The translations under genes were made by a program, and so were the position numbers. Below, piece after piece: positions 17,904 through 24,992 of a stretch of DNA of 64,000 nt. Position 1 is the stretch's first letter. Every line of letters begins with the position of its first letter. Location of the stretch: the NCBI RefSeq assembly GCF_015223355.1, contig NZ_JADFFK010000009.1, forward strand, positions 62,001 through 126,000. Direction: 5' to 3'. A model generated the notes under the pieces. It was not told the DNA's origin. It was given only the letters and a program-made list of their open reading frames with translations, and did no database searches. The DNA comes from Salipiger mangrovisoli. GTDB taxonomy: Bacteria; Pseudomonadota; Alphaproteobacteria; Rhodobacterales; Rhodobacteraceae.

Positions 17904-18563
17904 TTGACCCCGATCTGGCACCCGTCCGACAATTTCGGGCCGCGACGCCTTGGCGCGCGGCCCGATCTCGTTGTGCTGCACTACACGGCCATGAAGACCG
18001 CCGAAGCGGCGCGCGACTGGCTGTGCAACCCCGACTCGGGGGTCTCGGCGCATTACGTGCTGGGCTATGACGGCACCTGCTGGCAGCTGGTGACCGAAGA
18101 GATGCGCGCCTGGCACGCCGGTCTCGGCGCCTGGGGCTCGGTCGAAGAGGTCAATTCCCGCTCGATCGGCATCGAGATCGCCAATACCGGCGACGAACCC
18201 TTCCCGGAGCCGCAGATGGCCGCGCTCGAGCTGTTGCTCTCGGGCATTCTTGCACGCTGGTCGATTCCACCGGAACGGGTCATTGGCCATGCCTGCATGG
18301 CACCCGGACGCAAGATCGATCCCGGCCCCCTGTTCGACTGGGCAAGGCTGGTGTCGAAAGGTCTGGCGGTAAGCGCCGATCCCGCAGCGCCCGGAGATTT
18401 CCACGACGACGCGCGGCGCTTCGGCTACCGCTGCGCGCCCGAGCAACAGGCGGCACTGCTGAAATCCTTCCGCGACCGCTTCCGGCCCGGCGCCGACGGC
18501 CCGCTCTGCGACGCGGATCGCGCGATGATGGCAGGGCTCGCGGCGCGCTGGCCCGCCGCCTGA
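17904..18563 (+). CDS. N-acetylmuramoyl-L-alanine amidase (AmpD/AmiD type)
   Basis: The 219-aa protein starts at a TTG. Amidase_2 features are the first zinc His H26 (LVVLHYTAM), catalytic E91 (IGIEIANTGD), H129 and D139 in VIGHACMAPGRKIDPG. The usual GHSD reads GHAC here, but the zinc ligands are intact. A C-terminal helical region resembles a peptidoglycan-binding domain (RRFGYRCAPEQQAALLKSFR). It removes stem peptides from muropeptides. No signal peptide is seen, so a cytosolic AmpD-like recycling role fits better than AmiD. Confidence 0.88.
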   Translation: MTPIWHPSDNFGPRRLGARPDLVVLHYTAMKTAEAARDWLCNPDSGVSAHYVLGYDGTCWQLVTEEMRAWHAGLGAWGSVEEVNSRSIGIEIANTGDEPFPEPQMAALELLLSGILARWSIPPERVIGHACMAPGRKIDPGPLFDWARLVSKGLAVSADPAAPGDFHDDARRFGYRCAPEQQAALLKSFRDRFRPGADGPLCDADRAMMAGLAARWPAA

Positions 18564-18585
18564 CCGACCGATCGCCTTTCAAACA

Positions 18586-18661
18586 CAGCTTGGAAAAGCC
18601 GCCCCTGCTGCGCGCAGGGAGGCGGCGCGCCTGAGCAGGGGCGGATGGCGTTGCCAAGCTG
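18586..18661. other. 76-nt structured element upstream of ctaD (possible ncRNA or leader)
   Basis: There are three nested stems: CAGCTTGG (18586-18593) with CCAAGCTG (18654-18661), CCGCCCCTGCT (18599-18609) with AGCAGGGGCGG (18634-18644), and GCGCGC (18610-18615) with GCGCGC (18625-18630). The 11-bp middle stem is perfect. No T-run follows on the plus strand. I could not match it to 6S, SRP, tmRNA or RNase P RNA. Confidence 0.4.
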
Positions 18662-18663
18662 GG

Positions 18664-18892
18664 GACCGGGCACGCCGTGCCGTTCCGGCGGTGATCCAGA
18701 GCGCAAGACACAGGTCCGACCGGGGATCGGGGTGTCAGGGACGGGAACACCCCGGCAGGAGGAGAACGGCACATCCACAAGATAGCGCCTTGGTGCCCGC
18801 CGCGCAGGTCAGGAATACCCGACCCGACTGCAAGCCCTTGCCACTGCTTAAACCGGCGCAAGGATGGCAAGGGGGGGGTGCGACAATTAATT
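18664..18892. other. Remainder of the ctaD leader, structured, no gene seen
   Basis: Two more inverted repeats are visible. CGGGGTGT (18728-18735) pairs with ACACCCCG (18747-18754). CCCTTGCCA (18835-18843) pairs with TGGCAAGGG (18865-18873). An AGGAGG near 18757 is not followed by a usable start codon in frame. I see no protein gene. Confidence 0.4.
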
Positions 18893-18906
18893 TTGATCTA
18901 GATCAA
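18893..18906 (+). promoter_or_regulatory. FNR/FnrL box upstream of ctaD
   Basis: TTGATCTAGATCAA is a perfect match to the FNR consensus TTGAT-N4-ATCAA. It is centred about 125 nt upstream of the ctaD ATG. It points to oxygen-dependent control of the aa3 oxidase by an FnrL/FNR-type regulator. Confidence 0.8.
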
Positions 18907-19024
18907 AGGAGATGATTGCCCGGTCGTTGGTCGGCAACTAAAAGGATTGTCAGACGAGGGGCGTGGAGGAGTATGCGCGCCCCTGCGAGGGACGTACCTA
19001 ATAAAGACCAACAGGAGGCACGCA

Positions 19025-20698
19025 ATGGCAGATGCAGCCATTCACGGCCACGAGCACGAGGACGACCGCGGGTTCTTCACCCGTTGGTTCATGTCGACGA
19101 ACCACAAAGATATCGGGATTCTCTACCTGATCACTGCTGCGTTCGTGGGCCTCATCTCCGTGGCCTTCACCGTCTACATGCGCCTGGAGCTCATGAGCCC
19201 CGGCGTTCAGTACATGTGCATGGAGGGCGCGCGCCTCTTCCCGACTTCGGTCGAGAATTGTACCCCCAACGGGCATCTGTGGAACGTGATGATCACCGGC
19301 CACGGGATCCTCATGATGTTCTTCGTGGTCATCCCGGCCCTGTTCGGCGGCTTCGGCAACTACTTCATGCCGTTGCAGATCGGCGCGCCGGACATGGCCT
19401 TCCCGCGGATGAACAACCTCAGCTACTGGCTTTACGTGACCGGCTCGACGCTGGCGGTCTGCTCGGTCTTCGCGCCTGGCGGCAACGGCCAGCTCGGCTC
19501 GGGCATCGGCTGGGTGCTCTACCCGCCGCTCTCGACCAGCGAATCCGGCCTGTCGACCGACCTCGCGATCTTCGCGGTGCACGTCTCGGGCGCCAGCTCG
19601 ATCCTCGGCGCGATCAACATGATCACCACCTTCCTGAACATGCGTGCCCCCGGCATGACCCTGTTCAAGGTGCCGCTGTTCTCGTGGTCGATCTTCGTCA
19701 CCTCCTGGCTGATCCTGCTGTCGCTGCCCGTTCTGGCCGGCGCGATCACCATGCTGCTGACCGACCGCAACTTCGGGACGACCTTCTTCAACCCGGCAGG
19801 CGGCGGCGATCCGATCCTCTACCAGCACATCCTGTGGTTCTTCGGCCACCCGGAAGTGTACATCGTGATCCTGCCCGGCTTCGGCATCATCAGCCACGTC
19901 ATCGCGACCTTCTCGCGCAAGCCGGTGTTCGGCTACCTGCCGATGGTCTGGGCGATCATCGCGATCGGCGCGCTCGGCTTCGTCGTCTGGGCGCACCACA
20001 TGTACACCGTGGGCATGTCGCTGACCCAGCAGAGCTACTTCATGCTGGCGACGATGGTCATCGCCGTGCCGACCGGCGTGAAGGTGTTCAGCTGGATCGC
20101 CACGATGTGGGGCGGCTCGATCGAGTTCAAGACGCCGATGCTCTGGGCGATCGGCTTCCTGATCCTCTTCACCATGGGCGGCGTGACCGGCGTGGTGCTG
20201 AGCCAGGCAGGCGTCGACCGCGCCTACCACGACACCTACTACGTGGTCGCACACTTCCACTACGTGATGTCGCTGGGCGCCGTGTTCGCGATCTTCGCGG
20301 GGATCTACTTCTACTTCCCCAAGATGACCGGCAAGATGTACCCCGAGTGGGCCGGCAAGCTGCACTTCTACGTCATGTTCATCGGTGCGAACCTGACCTT
20401 CTTCCCGCAGCACTTCCTGGGCCGCCAGGGCATGCCGCGCCGCTACATCGACTATCCCGAGGCCTTCGCCCTGTGGAACCACGTGTCGAGCTGGGGCGCG
20501 ATCATCTCCTTCGCCTCGTTCCTGTTCTTCTTCTGGATCATGTGGCACTCGCTGCGCAAAGGCGCCGCCTGCACCGCCGCGAACCCGTGGAACGAATACG
20601 CGGACACGCTGGAATGGACCCTGCCGTCGCCGCCGCCCGAGCACACCTTCGAGCAGCTGCCGAAGCGCGAGGACTGGGACAAGCACCACGCGCATTGA
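19025..20698 (+). CDS. ctaD: Cytochrome c oxidase (aa3) subunit I
   Basis: The 557-aa, 12-helix protein is the catalytic core of the terminal oxidase. Key residues sit one position from Paracoccus numbering: heme ligands H93 and H412, heme a3 ligand H410, CuB ligands H275, H324, H325, the cross-linked Y279, E277, D123 of the D-channel ([12 protein letters not shown]) and K353 of the K-channel. It reduces O2 and pumps protons in the inner membrane. The ATG at 19025 follows AGGAGG. It stands alone, away from ctaC and ctaE, as usual in Rhodobacteraceae, with its own FNR box and terminator. Confidence 0.98.
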   Translation: MADAAIHGHEHEDDRGFFTRWFMSTNHKDIGILYLITAAFVGLISVAFTVYMRLELMSPGVQYMCMEGARLFPTSVENCTPNGHLWNVMITGHGILMMFFVVIPALFGGFGNYFMPLQIGAPDMAFPRMNNLSYWLYVTGSTLAVCSVFAPGGNGQLGSGIGWVLYPPLSTSESGLSTDLAIFAVHVSGASSILGAINMITTFLNMRAPGMTLFKVPLFSWSIFVTSWLILLSLPVLAGAITMLLTDRNFGTTFFNPAGGGDPILYQHILWFFGHPEVYIVILPGFGIISHVIATFSRKPVFGYLPMVWAIIAIGALGFVVWAHHMYTVGMSLTQQSYFMLATMVIAVPTGVKVFSWIATMWGGSIEFKTPMLWAIGFLILFTMGGVTGVVLSQAGVDRAYHDTYYVVAHFHYVMSLGAVFAIFAGIYFYFPKMTGKMYPEWAGKLHFYVMFIGANLTFFPQHFLGRQGMPRRYIDYPEAFALWNHVSSWGAIISFASFLFFFWIMWHSLRKGAACTAANPWNEYADTLEWTLPSPPPEHTFEQLPKREDWDKHHAH

Positions 20699-20727
20699 GC
20701 GCCTGACGCTTCCAGAGATTGACAAGC

Positions 20728-20765
20728 ACCGGCCCCGGGGAAACCCTTGGGGCCGGTTCTCTTTT
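20728..20765 (+). terminator. Intrinsic terminator of ctaD
   Basis: ACCGGCCCC (20728-20736) pairs with GGGGCCGGT (20749-20757), with a further GGG/CCC inside. TCTCTTTT follows. It starts 30 nt after the ctaD stop. Confidence 0.85.
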
Positions 20766-20791
20766 GGGGGCCCTGCAAGGAGACCTCCGCC

Positions 20792-21541
20792 ATGAGCCTT
20801 CCCGACCGTTTCGCCGCAATCGCCGACATCCACGGCAATGCCGATGCGCTGACGGCGGTGCTCGCGCGTATCGACGACGCGGGCATCGGCACGGTGGTCA
20901 ACCTCGGCGACATGTTCAGTGGCCCGCTGGCGGCGGAGGAGACCTGGCAGATCCTGCGAGCCCGGCCCATGCCCACGGTGCGTGGCAACCACGACCGCTA
21001 CCTGGTCACCCAGGCTCCCGGAGAGATGGGCGCCTCGGATCGCGTGGCGCATGACCAGCTTCCCGCCGAGGCGCTGGACTGGCTGCGGTCGCTGCCGATG
21101 ACGCTGGAACTGGAAGGCGCCTTCCTCTGTCACGCCACGCCCGGCACGGACGAACGCTACTGGCTGCATGACGTGGACCGCCATGGCACCGTGCACCCTT
21201 CCGGCGCGGCCCATGTCGCGGCGCATCTCGATGGCGTGGCGCAGGGGCTGGTGCTCTGCGGTCACACCCACCTGCCCCGCATCGTCTGCTGGCGCGGCCA
21301 GACCATCGTGAACCCCGGCAGCGTCGGCTGCCCCGGCTACACCGACACCCAGCCGGTGCCGCATGTGATCGAGACCGGCACCCCGGCAGCCTGCTACGCC
21401 GTCTTCGAGCGGCAGGGCTCCGCCTGGCGGGTCAGCCATCACCACATCCCCTACGATGCCACGCGCATGGTTGCCCTCGCCCGCCGTCACGGCCGCGACG
21501 ACTGGGGCGACGCGCTGGAGACGGGCTGGATCGCCGGCTGA
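20792..21541 (+). CDS. Calcineurin-like metallophosphoesterase (YfcE/MJ0936 type)
   Basis: The 249-aa protein starts MSLPDRFAAIADIHGNADAL. All five phosphoesterase motifs are present: D12-x-H14, G39-D40 (VVNLGDMFSGP), G65-N66-H67-D68, FLCHATPG, and CGHTHLPR with IVNPGSVGCPG. Members hydrolyse phosphomonoesters or phosphodiesters with two metal ions; the substrate is unknown. The AAGGAGA site supports this ATG rather than an upstream in-frame ATG that lies in the terminator region. Confidence 0.9.
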   Translation: MSLPDRFAAIADIHGNADALTAVLARIDDAGIGTVVNLGDMFSGPLAAEETWQILRARPMPTVRGNHDRYLVTQAPGEMGASDRVAHDQLPAEALDWLRSLPMTLELEGAFLCHATPGTDERYWLHDVDRHGTVHPSGAAHVAAHLDGVAQGLVLCGHTHLPRIVCWRGQTIVNPGSVGCPGYTDTQPVPHVIETGTPAACYAVFERQGSAWRVSHHHIPYDATRMVALARRHGRDDWGDALETGWIAG

Positions 21542-21554
21542 CCGGCAAATCCGG

Positions 21555-21582
21555 TCGACAGAGCGCCCGCCGATGCTACAGT
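21555..21582 (+). promoter_or_regulatory. Promoter candidate for DUF2244 gene, leaderless geometry
   Basis: TCGACA (21555-21560), a 16-bp spacer and TACAGT (21577-21582) are followed by the ATG 6 nt later. No ribosome site is present, so translation would start at or near the mRNA 5' end. Confidence 0.45.
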
Positions 21583-21588
21583 CCGCCC

Positions 21589-22083
21589 ATGCCGTACAGG
21601 TGGAAGAGCCCTCCGGATGACAGCGGCGGCGAGCTGACGCTCTGGCCGCATCAATCGCTCTCGGCCAGGGGGTTCGTCACCTTCATCGCGATCTTCTTCT
21701 TCATGGCGCTGATTCCCTTCTACGCGCTGCTCGGCACGCATCTGCTCTGGGCGCTGCTGCCCTTCATGCTGGCCGCGCTCTGGGGCATCTGGTACGCGCT
21801 GCGCCGCAACGAGAGGGACCGGCAAATCGTCGAGGTGCTGACGCTCTCGCCCGAGACCACGCATCTGCTGCGGCAGAACCCGCGCGCTCCGGCGCAGGAC
21901 TGGCAGTGCAACACCTACTGGGTCACCGCCCAGATGCACGAGGCGGGCGGCCCTGTGCCTTACTATGTCACGCTCAAAGGCAGCGGACGCGAGGTTGAGA
22001 TCGGTGCCTTTCTGAGCGAAGAGGAGCGCAAGACGCTCTATCACGAGCTTTCCGACCGGCTGCGGCTCCTTGCGCGGCCCTGA
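21589..22083 (+). CDS. DUF2244 integral membrane protein
   Basis: The 164-aa protein starts MPYRWKSPPDDSGGELTLWP. Two membrane segments form a hairpin (GFVTFIAIFFFMALIPFYAL and LLWALLPFMLAALWGIWYAL), followed by a cytosolic beta-rich tail. Typical DUF2244 elements are the N-terminal LTLWPHQSLSARGF and the C-terminal GREVEIGAFLSEEERKTLYHEL. The family is found across alphaproteobacteria, frequently near respiratory genes. Its function is unknown. Confidence 0.85.
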   Translation: MPYRWKSPPDDSGGELTLWPHQSLSARGFVTFIAIFFFMALIPFYALLGTHLLWALLPFMLAALWGIWYALRRNERDRQIVEVLTLSPETTHLLRQNPRAPAQDWQCNTYWVTAQMHEAGGPVPYYVTLKGSGREVEIGAFLSEEERKTLYHELSDRLRLLARP

Positions 22084-22100
22084 CCGCGCGAAAGGTACCC

Positions 22101-23012
22101 ATGGCCCAGGTTCCCGCCACCCCGAAGATGAAGCGCCGCGCGCTGCGCCTCGCCGCTGCATTGAGCCCGGCGCTGGCCAAGAAGCTTTCGCCGGTCGCCT
22201 CGGAAGCCGCCGCACTGGCGCTGCGCAGTGCGTCGAGGGAAAAGACGCGCCGACGCGCCGAGGAGGTGATCTTCCTCATTCCGCTGGTCGGTCCGCATCA
22301 CGTCGGAGACTGGCAGGCGGTGATCGCCCGGCTGGCCCAGACGCTCGAGAGCTTCCGGCGCCAGCAGGGCGCCTGGCAGGCGGTGATCTGCTGCCAGCAG
22401 CGCCCGGCGCTTCCAGACGTGCTGGCGGACGACGCGCGCGTCCACTGGCTGCCCTTCGATGACCCCACGCCCGGCAACGACAAGTGGCGCAAGCTGGCGG
22501 CGCTCTGCGACCACCTTGGCAAGATCGCCACCGTCCCGGCCTATGTGATGAGCTTCGACGCCGACGACCTGCTGCGCGACGGCACGGTCGCCGAGATGCT
22601 GGCGCGGCAGGAGGCGGGTTATCTGGTCGAGCAGGGATACGTGATGGACCACGCGACCGGCGATGTCGCGCTGGCCGGAGCGCCGACGGCCGCGATGCCG
22701 CTGCGCAAGCCGTTCTGGAAGCTCTGCGGCTCCTGCATCGCGCTGCACCATGATCCCGCCCTGCCGCAGAGCGGGACCTTCCTGCGCGCGATGACCCAGC
22801 ACGAGCACCGGATGTTTCCCTACCTCGCGGCGCTCGCCGGGCGGGCACCGGTGCCGTTCCGCAAACCCGCCGTGCTCTATGTGCTCAATCACGGGGAAAA
22901 CTTCGGTGCCCGGCGCGGGCGCGTCGGGTTCAAGACCCGCTTCGTGCAACGCTTCCGGATCACCGACCCGGAGGAATTGTCACAGGTGGCGCAGGACTTC
23001 CCCGCCCCCTGA
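22101..23012 (+). CDS. Glycosyltransferase-like protein of unknown specificity
   Basis: The 303-aa protein starts MAQVPATPKMKRRALRLAAA with an AAAGG ribosome site. The core EEVIFLIPLVGPHHVGDWQA opens a Rossmann-like nucleotide-sugar fold, and VMSFDADDLLRDGTVAEML has the DxD-type metal motif of GT-A enzymes. No membrane helix is evident. The basic, helical N-terminus could bind the membrane surface. I do not recognise a subfamily, and there is no polysaccharide cluster around it. It ends at the triple palindrome shared with the convergent YqeY gene. Confidence 0.6.
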   Translation: MAQVPATPKMKRRALRLAAALSPALAKKLSPVASEAAALALRSASREKTRRRAEEVIFLIPLVGPHHVGDWQAVIARLAQTLESFRRQQGAWQAVICCQQRPALPDVLADDARVHWLPFDDPTPGNDKWRKLAALCDHLGKIATVPAYVMSFDADDLLRDGTVAEMLARQEAGYLVEQGYVMDHATGDVALAGAPTAAMPLRKPFWKLCGSCIALHHDPALPQSGTFLRAMTQHEHRMFPYLAALAGRAPVPFRKPAVLYVLNHGENFGARRGRVGFKTRFVQRFRITDPEELSQVAQDFPAP

Positions 23013-23021
23013 TGTTCTGCT

Positions 23022-23078
23022 TCCGAGCTCGGACCAACTCTCTTCGAAGAGAGTTGCAAGTTCCTTCGAAGGAACTTG
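23022..23078. repeat. Three consecutive perfect palindromes between convergent genes
   Basis: A 12-bp palindrome (TCCGAGCTCGGA, 23022-23033) is followed by two perfect 22-bp palindromes (23035-23056 and 23057-23078). Both are centred on CTTCGAAG and share CAA...TTG ends. They sit between the glycosyltransferase-like gene (+) and yqeY (-). They could act as a bidirectional terminator, RNase-blocking hairpins or a REP-like element; T-runs are absent. Confidence 0.75.
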
Positions 23079-23089
23079 CTGCGCCGTGA

Positions 23090-23557
23090 TCAGCCCGCCG
23101 CGGCGAGCCGGTCCTTGACCATCGGGCCGACGGCGCCGAAATCCATGCGGCCCTGATAGCGCGTCTTCAGCACGCCCATCACCCGACCCATGTCGCGGAT
23201 CGAGCTGGCGCCCACTTCCTTGACGGCCGCATCCACCGCTTTCGCGACGTCCTCGTCGCTGAGCGGCTTGGGCAGGAACTCCTCGATCACCGGGATCTCG
23301 GCCAGCTCCGCCTCGGCCAGATCGAGACGCCCGCCCTCTTCGTAGGTGCGCGCACTCTCGCGGCGCTGCTTCACCATCTTGGCGAGGATCGACAGAAGTT
23401 CCGCATCCTCGACCCCGTTGTCATTGCCTTCGGCGCGGGCGGCAATGTCGCGATCCTTCACCGCGGCGGTGATCAGCCGCAGCGTCGAGAGCCGCTCGGA
23501 GGCCTTGTCTTTCATGGCCTGTTTGGTGGCGGCCGTGATGCGTTCGCGCAATTCCAT
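23090..23557 (-). CDS. GatB/YqeY domain protein
   Basis: The 155-aa protein starts MELRERITAATKQAMKDKAS and has the YqeY pattern: LSTLRLITAAVKDRDIAAR, LAKMVKQRRESARTYEEGGR, a run ending EEFLPKPLS, and MGVLKTRYQGRMDF with the final VKDRL. It resembles the tRNA-binding tail of GatB and may influence tRNA amidation, but direct function is uncertain. It is divergent from carA across 195 bp. Confidence 0.93.
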   Translation of the reverse strand: MELRERITAATKQAMKDKASERLSTLRLITAAVKDRDIAARAEGNDNGVEDAELLSILAKMVKQRRESARTYEEGGRLDLAEAELAEIPVIEEFLPKPLSDEDVAKAVDAAVKEVGASSIRDMGRVMGVLKTRYQGRMDFGAVGPMVKDRLAAAG

Positions 23558-23680
23558 CGGAATGGATATCCCCTGACGTTTCCAAAGCCTGACACTACAG
23601 AAAGCCGCCAAAGGGCGCAATCCCGCCGTGCCGCCACATAAGTTGCTGATTTCGTTGATTTTATTATGGGAAATCAGCGC

Positions 23681-23709
23681 TTGACCCTTCCAGCCGCTTC
23701 CCTTAGGCA
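23681..23709 (+). promoter_or_regulatory. carA promoter
   Basis: TTGACC (23681-23686), a 17-bp spacer and TAGGCA (23704-23709) give a start near 23716 and a 5' leader of roughly 37 nt before carA. No pyrimidine attenuator is evident in that length. Confidence 0.5.
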
Positions 23710-23752
23710 TGGCGCGATTTGCTTCCCGCCCAGATCGTACAGGAGTCGCGCC

Positions 23753-24898
23753 ATGTCGCTCGCCACCCCCCAAAAGCCCACCGCCTGCCTCGCGCTCGCC
23801 GATGGGACGCTGTTTTACGGACAGGGGTTCGGCGCGACCGGACAGGCCCAGGCCGAACTCTGCTTCAACACCTCGATGTCCGGCTACCAGGAGATCATGA
23901 CCGATCCGTCCTACGCCGGGCAGATCGTCACCTTCACCTTCCCGCACATCGGCAACACCGGCGTGAACCCGGAGGATGACGAGACCGGCGATCCCGTCGC
24001 CGCGGGCATGGTGGTGAAATGGATGCCGACGCAGGCGTCGAGCTGGCGCGCGGTGCAGGAACTCTCCGAGTGGCTCGCCGCCCGCGGCCGCATCGCGATC
24101 GGCGGCATCGACACCCGCCGCCTGACCCGTGCGATCCGCCAGCAGGGCGCGCCGCACGTGGCGCTGGCACACAACCCGGACGGCGTGTTCGACGTCGAGG
24201 CGCTGGTCGCCTCCGCCCGTGCCTTCCCCGGCCTGACCGGGCTCGACCTGGCCAAGGACGTGACCTGCGCGCAGAGCTACCGCTGGGACGAGATGCGGTG
24301 GGCTTGGCCCGAGGGCTACCAAGCCCAGACCGCACCGCGCAAGAAAGTGGTGGCCATCGACTACGGCGCGAAGCGCAACATCCTGCGTTGCCTCGCCTCG
24401 GCTGGCTGCGAGGTGACCGTCCTGCCCGCAACCGCCACGAAAGAGGACGTGCTGGCGCATGCGCCCGACGGCGTCTTCCTGTCGAACGGCCCCGGCGACC
24501 CCGCCGCGACCGGCGCCTATGCCGTGCCGATGATCAAGGGCATCCTCGACGAAACCGACCTGCCGATCTTCGGCATCTGCCTCGGCCACCAGATGCTGGC
24601 GCTGGCGCTTGGCGCCAAGACCATCAAGATGAACCACGGCCACCACGGCGCGAACCACCCGGTCAAGGAACTCGAGACCGGCAAGGTCGAGATCACCTCG
24701 ATGAACCACGGTTTCGCGGTCGACGGCCAGACCCTGCCCGCCGGCGTGGTCGAGAGCCACGTGAGTCTCTTCGACGGCTCGAACTGCGGGATTCGCATGA
24801 CGGACCGGCCAGTGTTCTCGGTGCAGCACCACCCCGAAGCCAGCCCGGGCCCGCAGGACAGCTTCTATCTGTTCGAACGCTTCGTGAACAACATGTGA
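23753..24898 (+). CDS. carA: Carbamoyl-phosphate synthase small (glutaminase) subunit
   Basis: The 381-aa protein has the N-terminal CPSase small domain (LADGTLFYGQGFGATGQAQA, FNTSMSGYQEIMTDPSYAGQ) and a class I glutamine amidotransferase with C276 (FGICLGHQM), H360 and E362 (VQHHPEASPGP). It supplies ammonia to CarB for carbamoyl phosphate used in pyrimidine and arginine synthesis. carB is not in the window. The ATG at 23753 matches the family start; an upstream in-frame ATG precedes the promoter and is excluded. Confidence 0.97.
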   Translation: MSLATPQKPTACLALADGTLFYGQGFGATGQAQAELCFNTSMSGYQEIMTDPSYAGQIVTFTFPHIGNTGVNPEDDETGDPVAAGMVVKWMPTQASSWRAVQELSEWLAARGRIAIGGIDTRRLTRAIRQQGAPHVALAHNPDGVFDVEALVASARAFPGLTGLDLAKDVTCAQSYRWDEMRWAWPEGYQAQTAPRKKVVAIDYGAKRNILRCLASAGCEVTVLPATATKEDVLAHAPDGVFLSNGPGDPAATGAYAVPMIKGILDETDLPIFGICLGHQMLALALGAKTIKMNHGHHGANHPVKELETGKVEITSMNHGFAVDGQTLPAGVVESHVSLFDGSNCGIRMTDRPVFSVQHHPEASPGPQDSFYLFERFVNNM

Positions 24899-24931
24899 TT
24901 TTCCGCGATTTGTTTCGCGGAAGGCCACAAT

Positions 24932-24948
24932 TTAACATTCGATTTACC
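24932..24948 (+). promoter_or_regulatory. CtrA-like box upstream of the MshEN-glycosyltransferase
   Basis: TTAA-CATTCGA-TTTACC resembles the CtrA consensus TTAA-N7-TTAAC with one mismatch in the second half. It is about 45-60 nt before the start codon, in a locally AT-rich stretch. This is a visual match only. Confidence 0.4.
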
Positions 24949-24955
24949 GACTTGC

Positions 24956-24984
24956 CCTGAACTCTCCGCATTCGAGAGTTCAGG
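24956..24984 (+). promoter_or_regulatory. SD-sequestering hairpin before the glycosyltransferase start
   Basis: A perfect 11-bp stem, CCTGAACTCTC (24956-24966) with GAGAGTTCAGG (24974-24984), has a 7-nt loop. The 3' arm contains the CAGG of the ribosome site CAGGAG, 8 nt before the ATG. Folding would limit translation initiation. Confidence 0.5.
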
Positions 24985-24992
24985 AGCTTGTC

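Noticed and set aside
17904-18563. GHAC instead of GHSD in the amidase as an inactivating change
   Set aside because: The zinc ligands H26, H129, D139 and catalytic E91 remain; the changed positions are not ligands, so activity is likely preserved.
18586-18661. Identification as 6S, SRP, tmRNA or RNase P RNA
   Set aside because: None of the conserved cores (for example GGTCAGGTCCGGAAGGAAGC of SRP RNA) is present; kept as an unassigned structure.
18998-21490. 830-codon minus-strand frame across ctaD and the phosphoesterase
   Set aside because: It crosses two well-supported genes and the ctaD terminator; composition is that of a shadow frame.
24901-24922. Terminator directly after carA
   Set aside because: TTCCGCGA/TCGCGGAA forms an 8-bp hairpin but no T-run follows on the plus strand, so it is noted here only as a weak stem.
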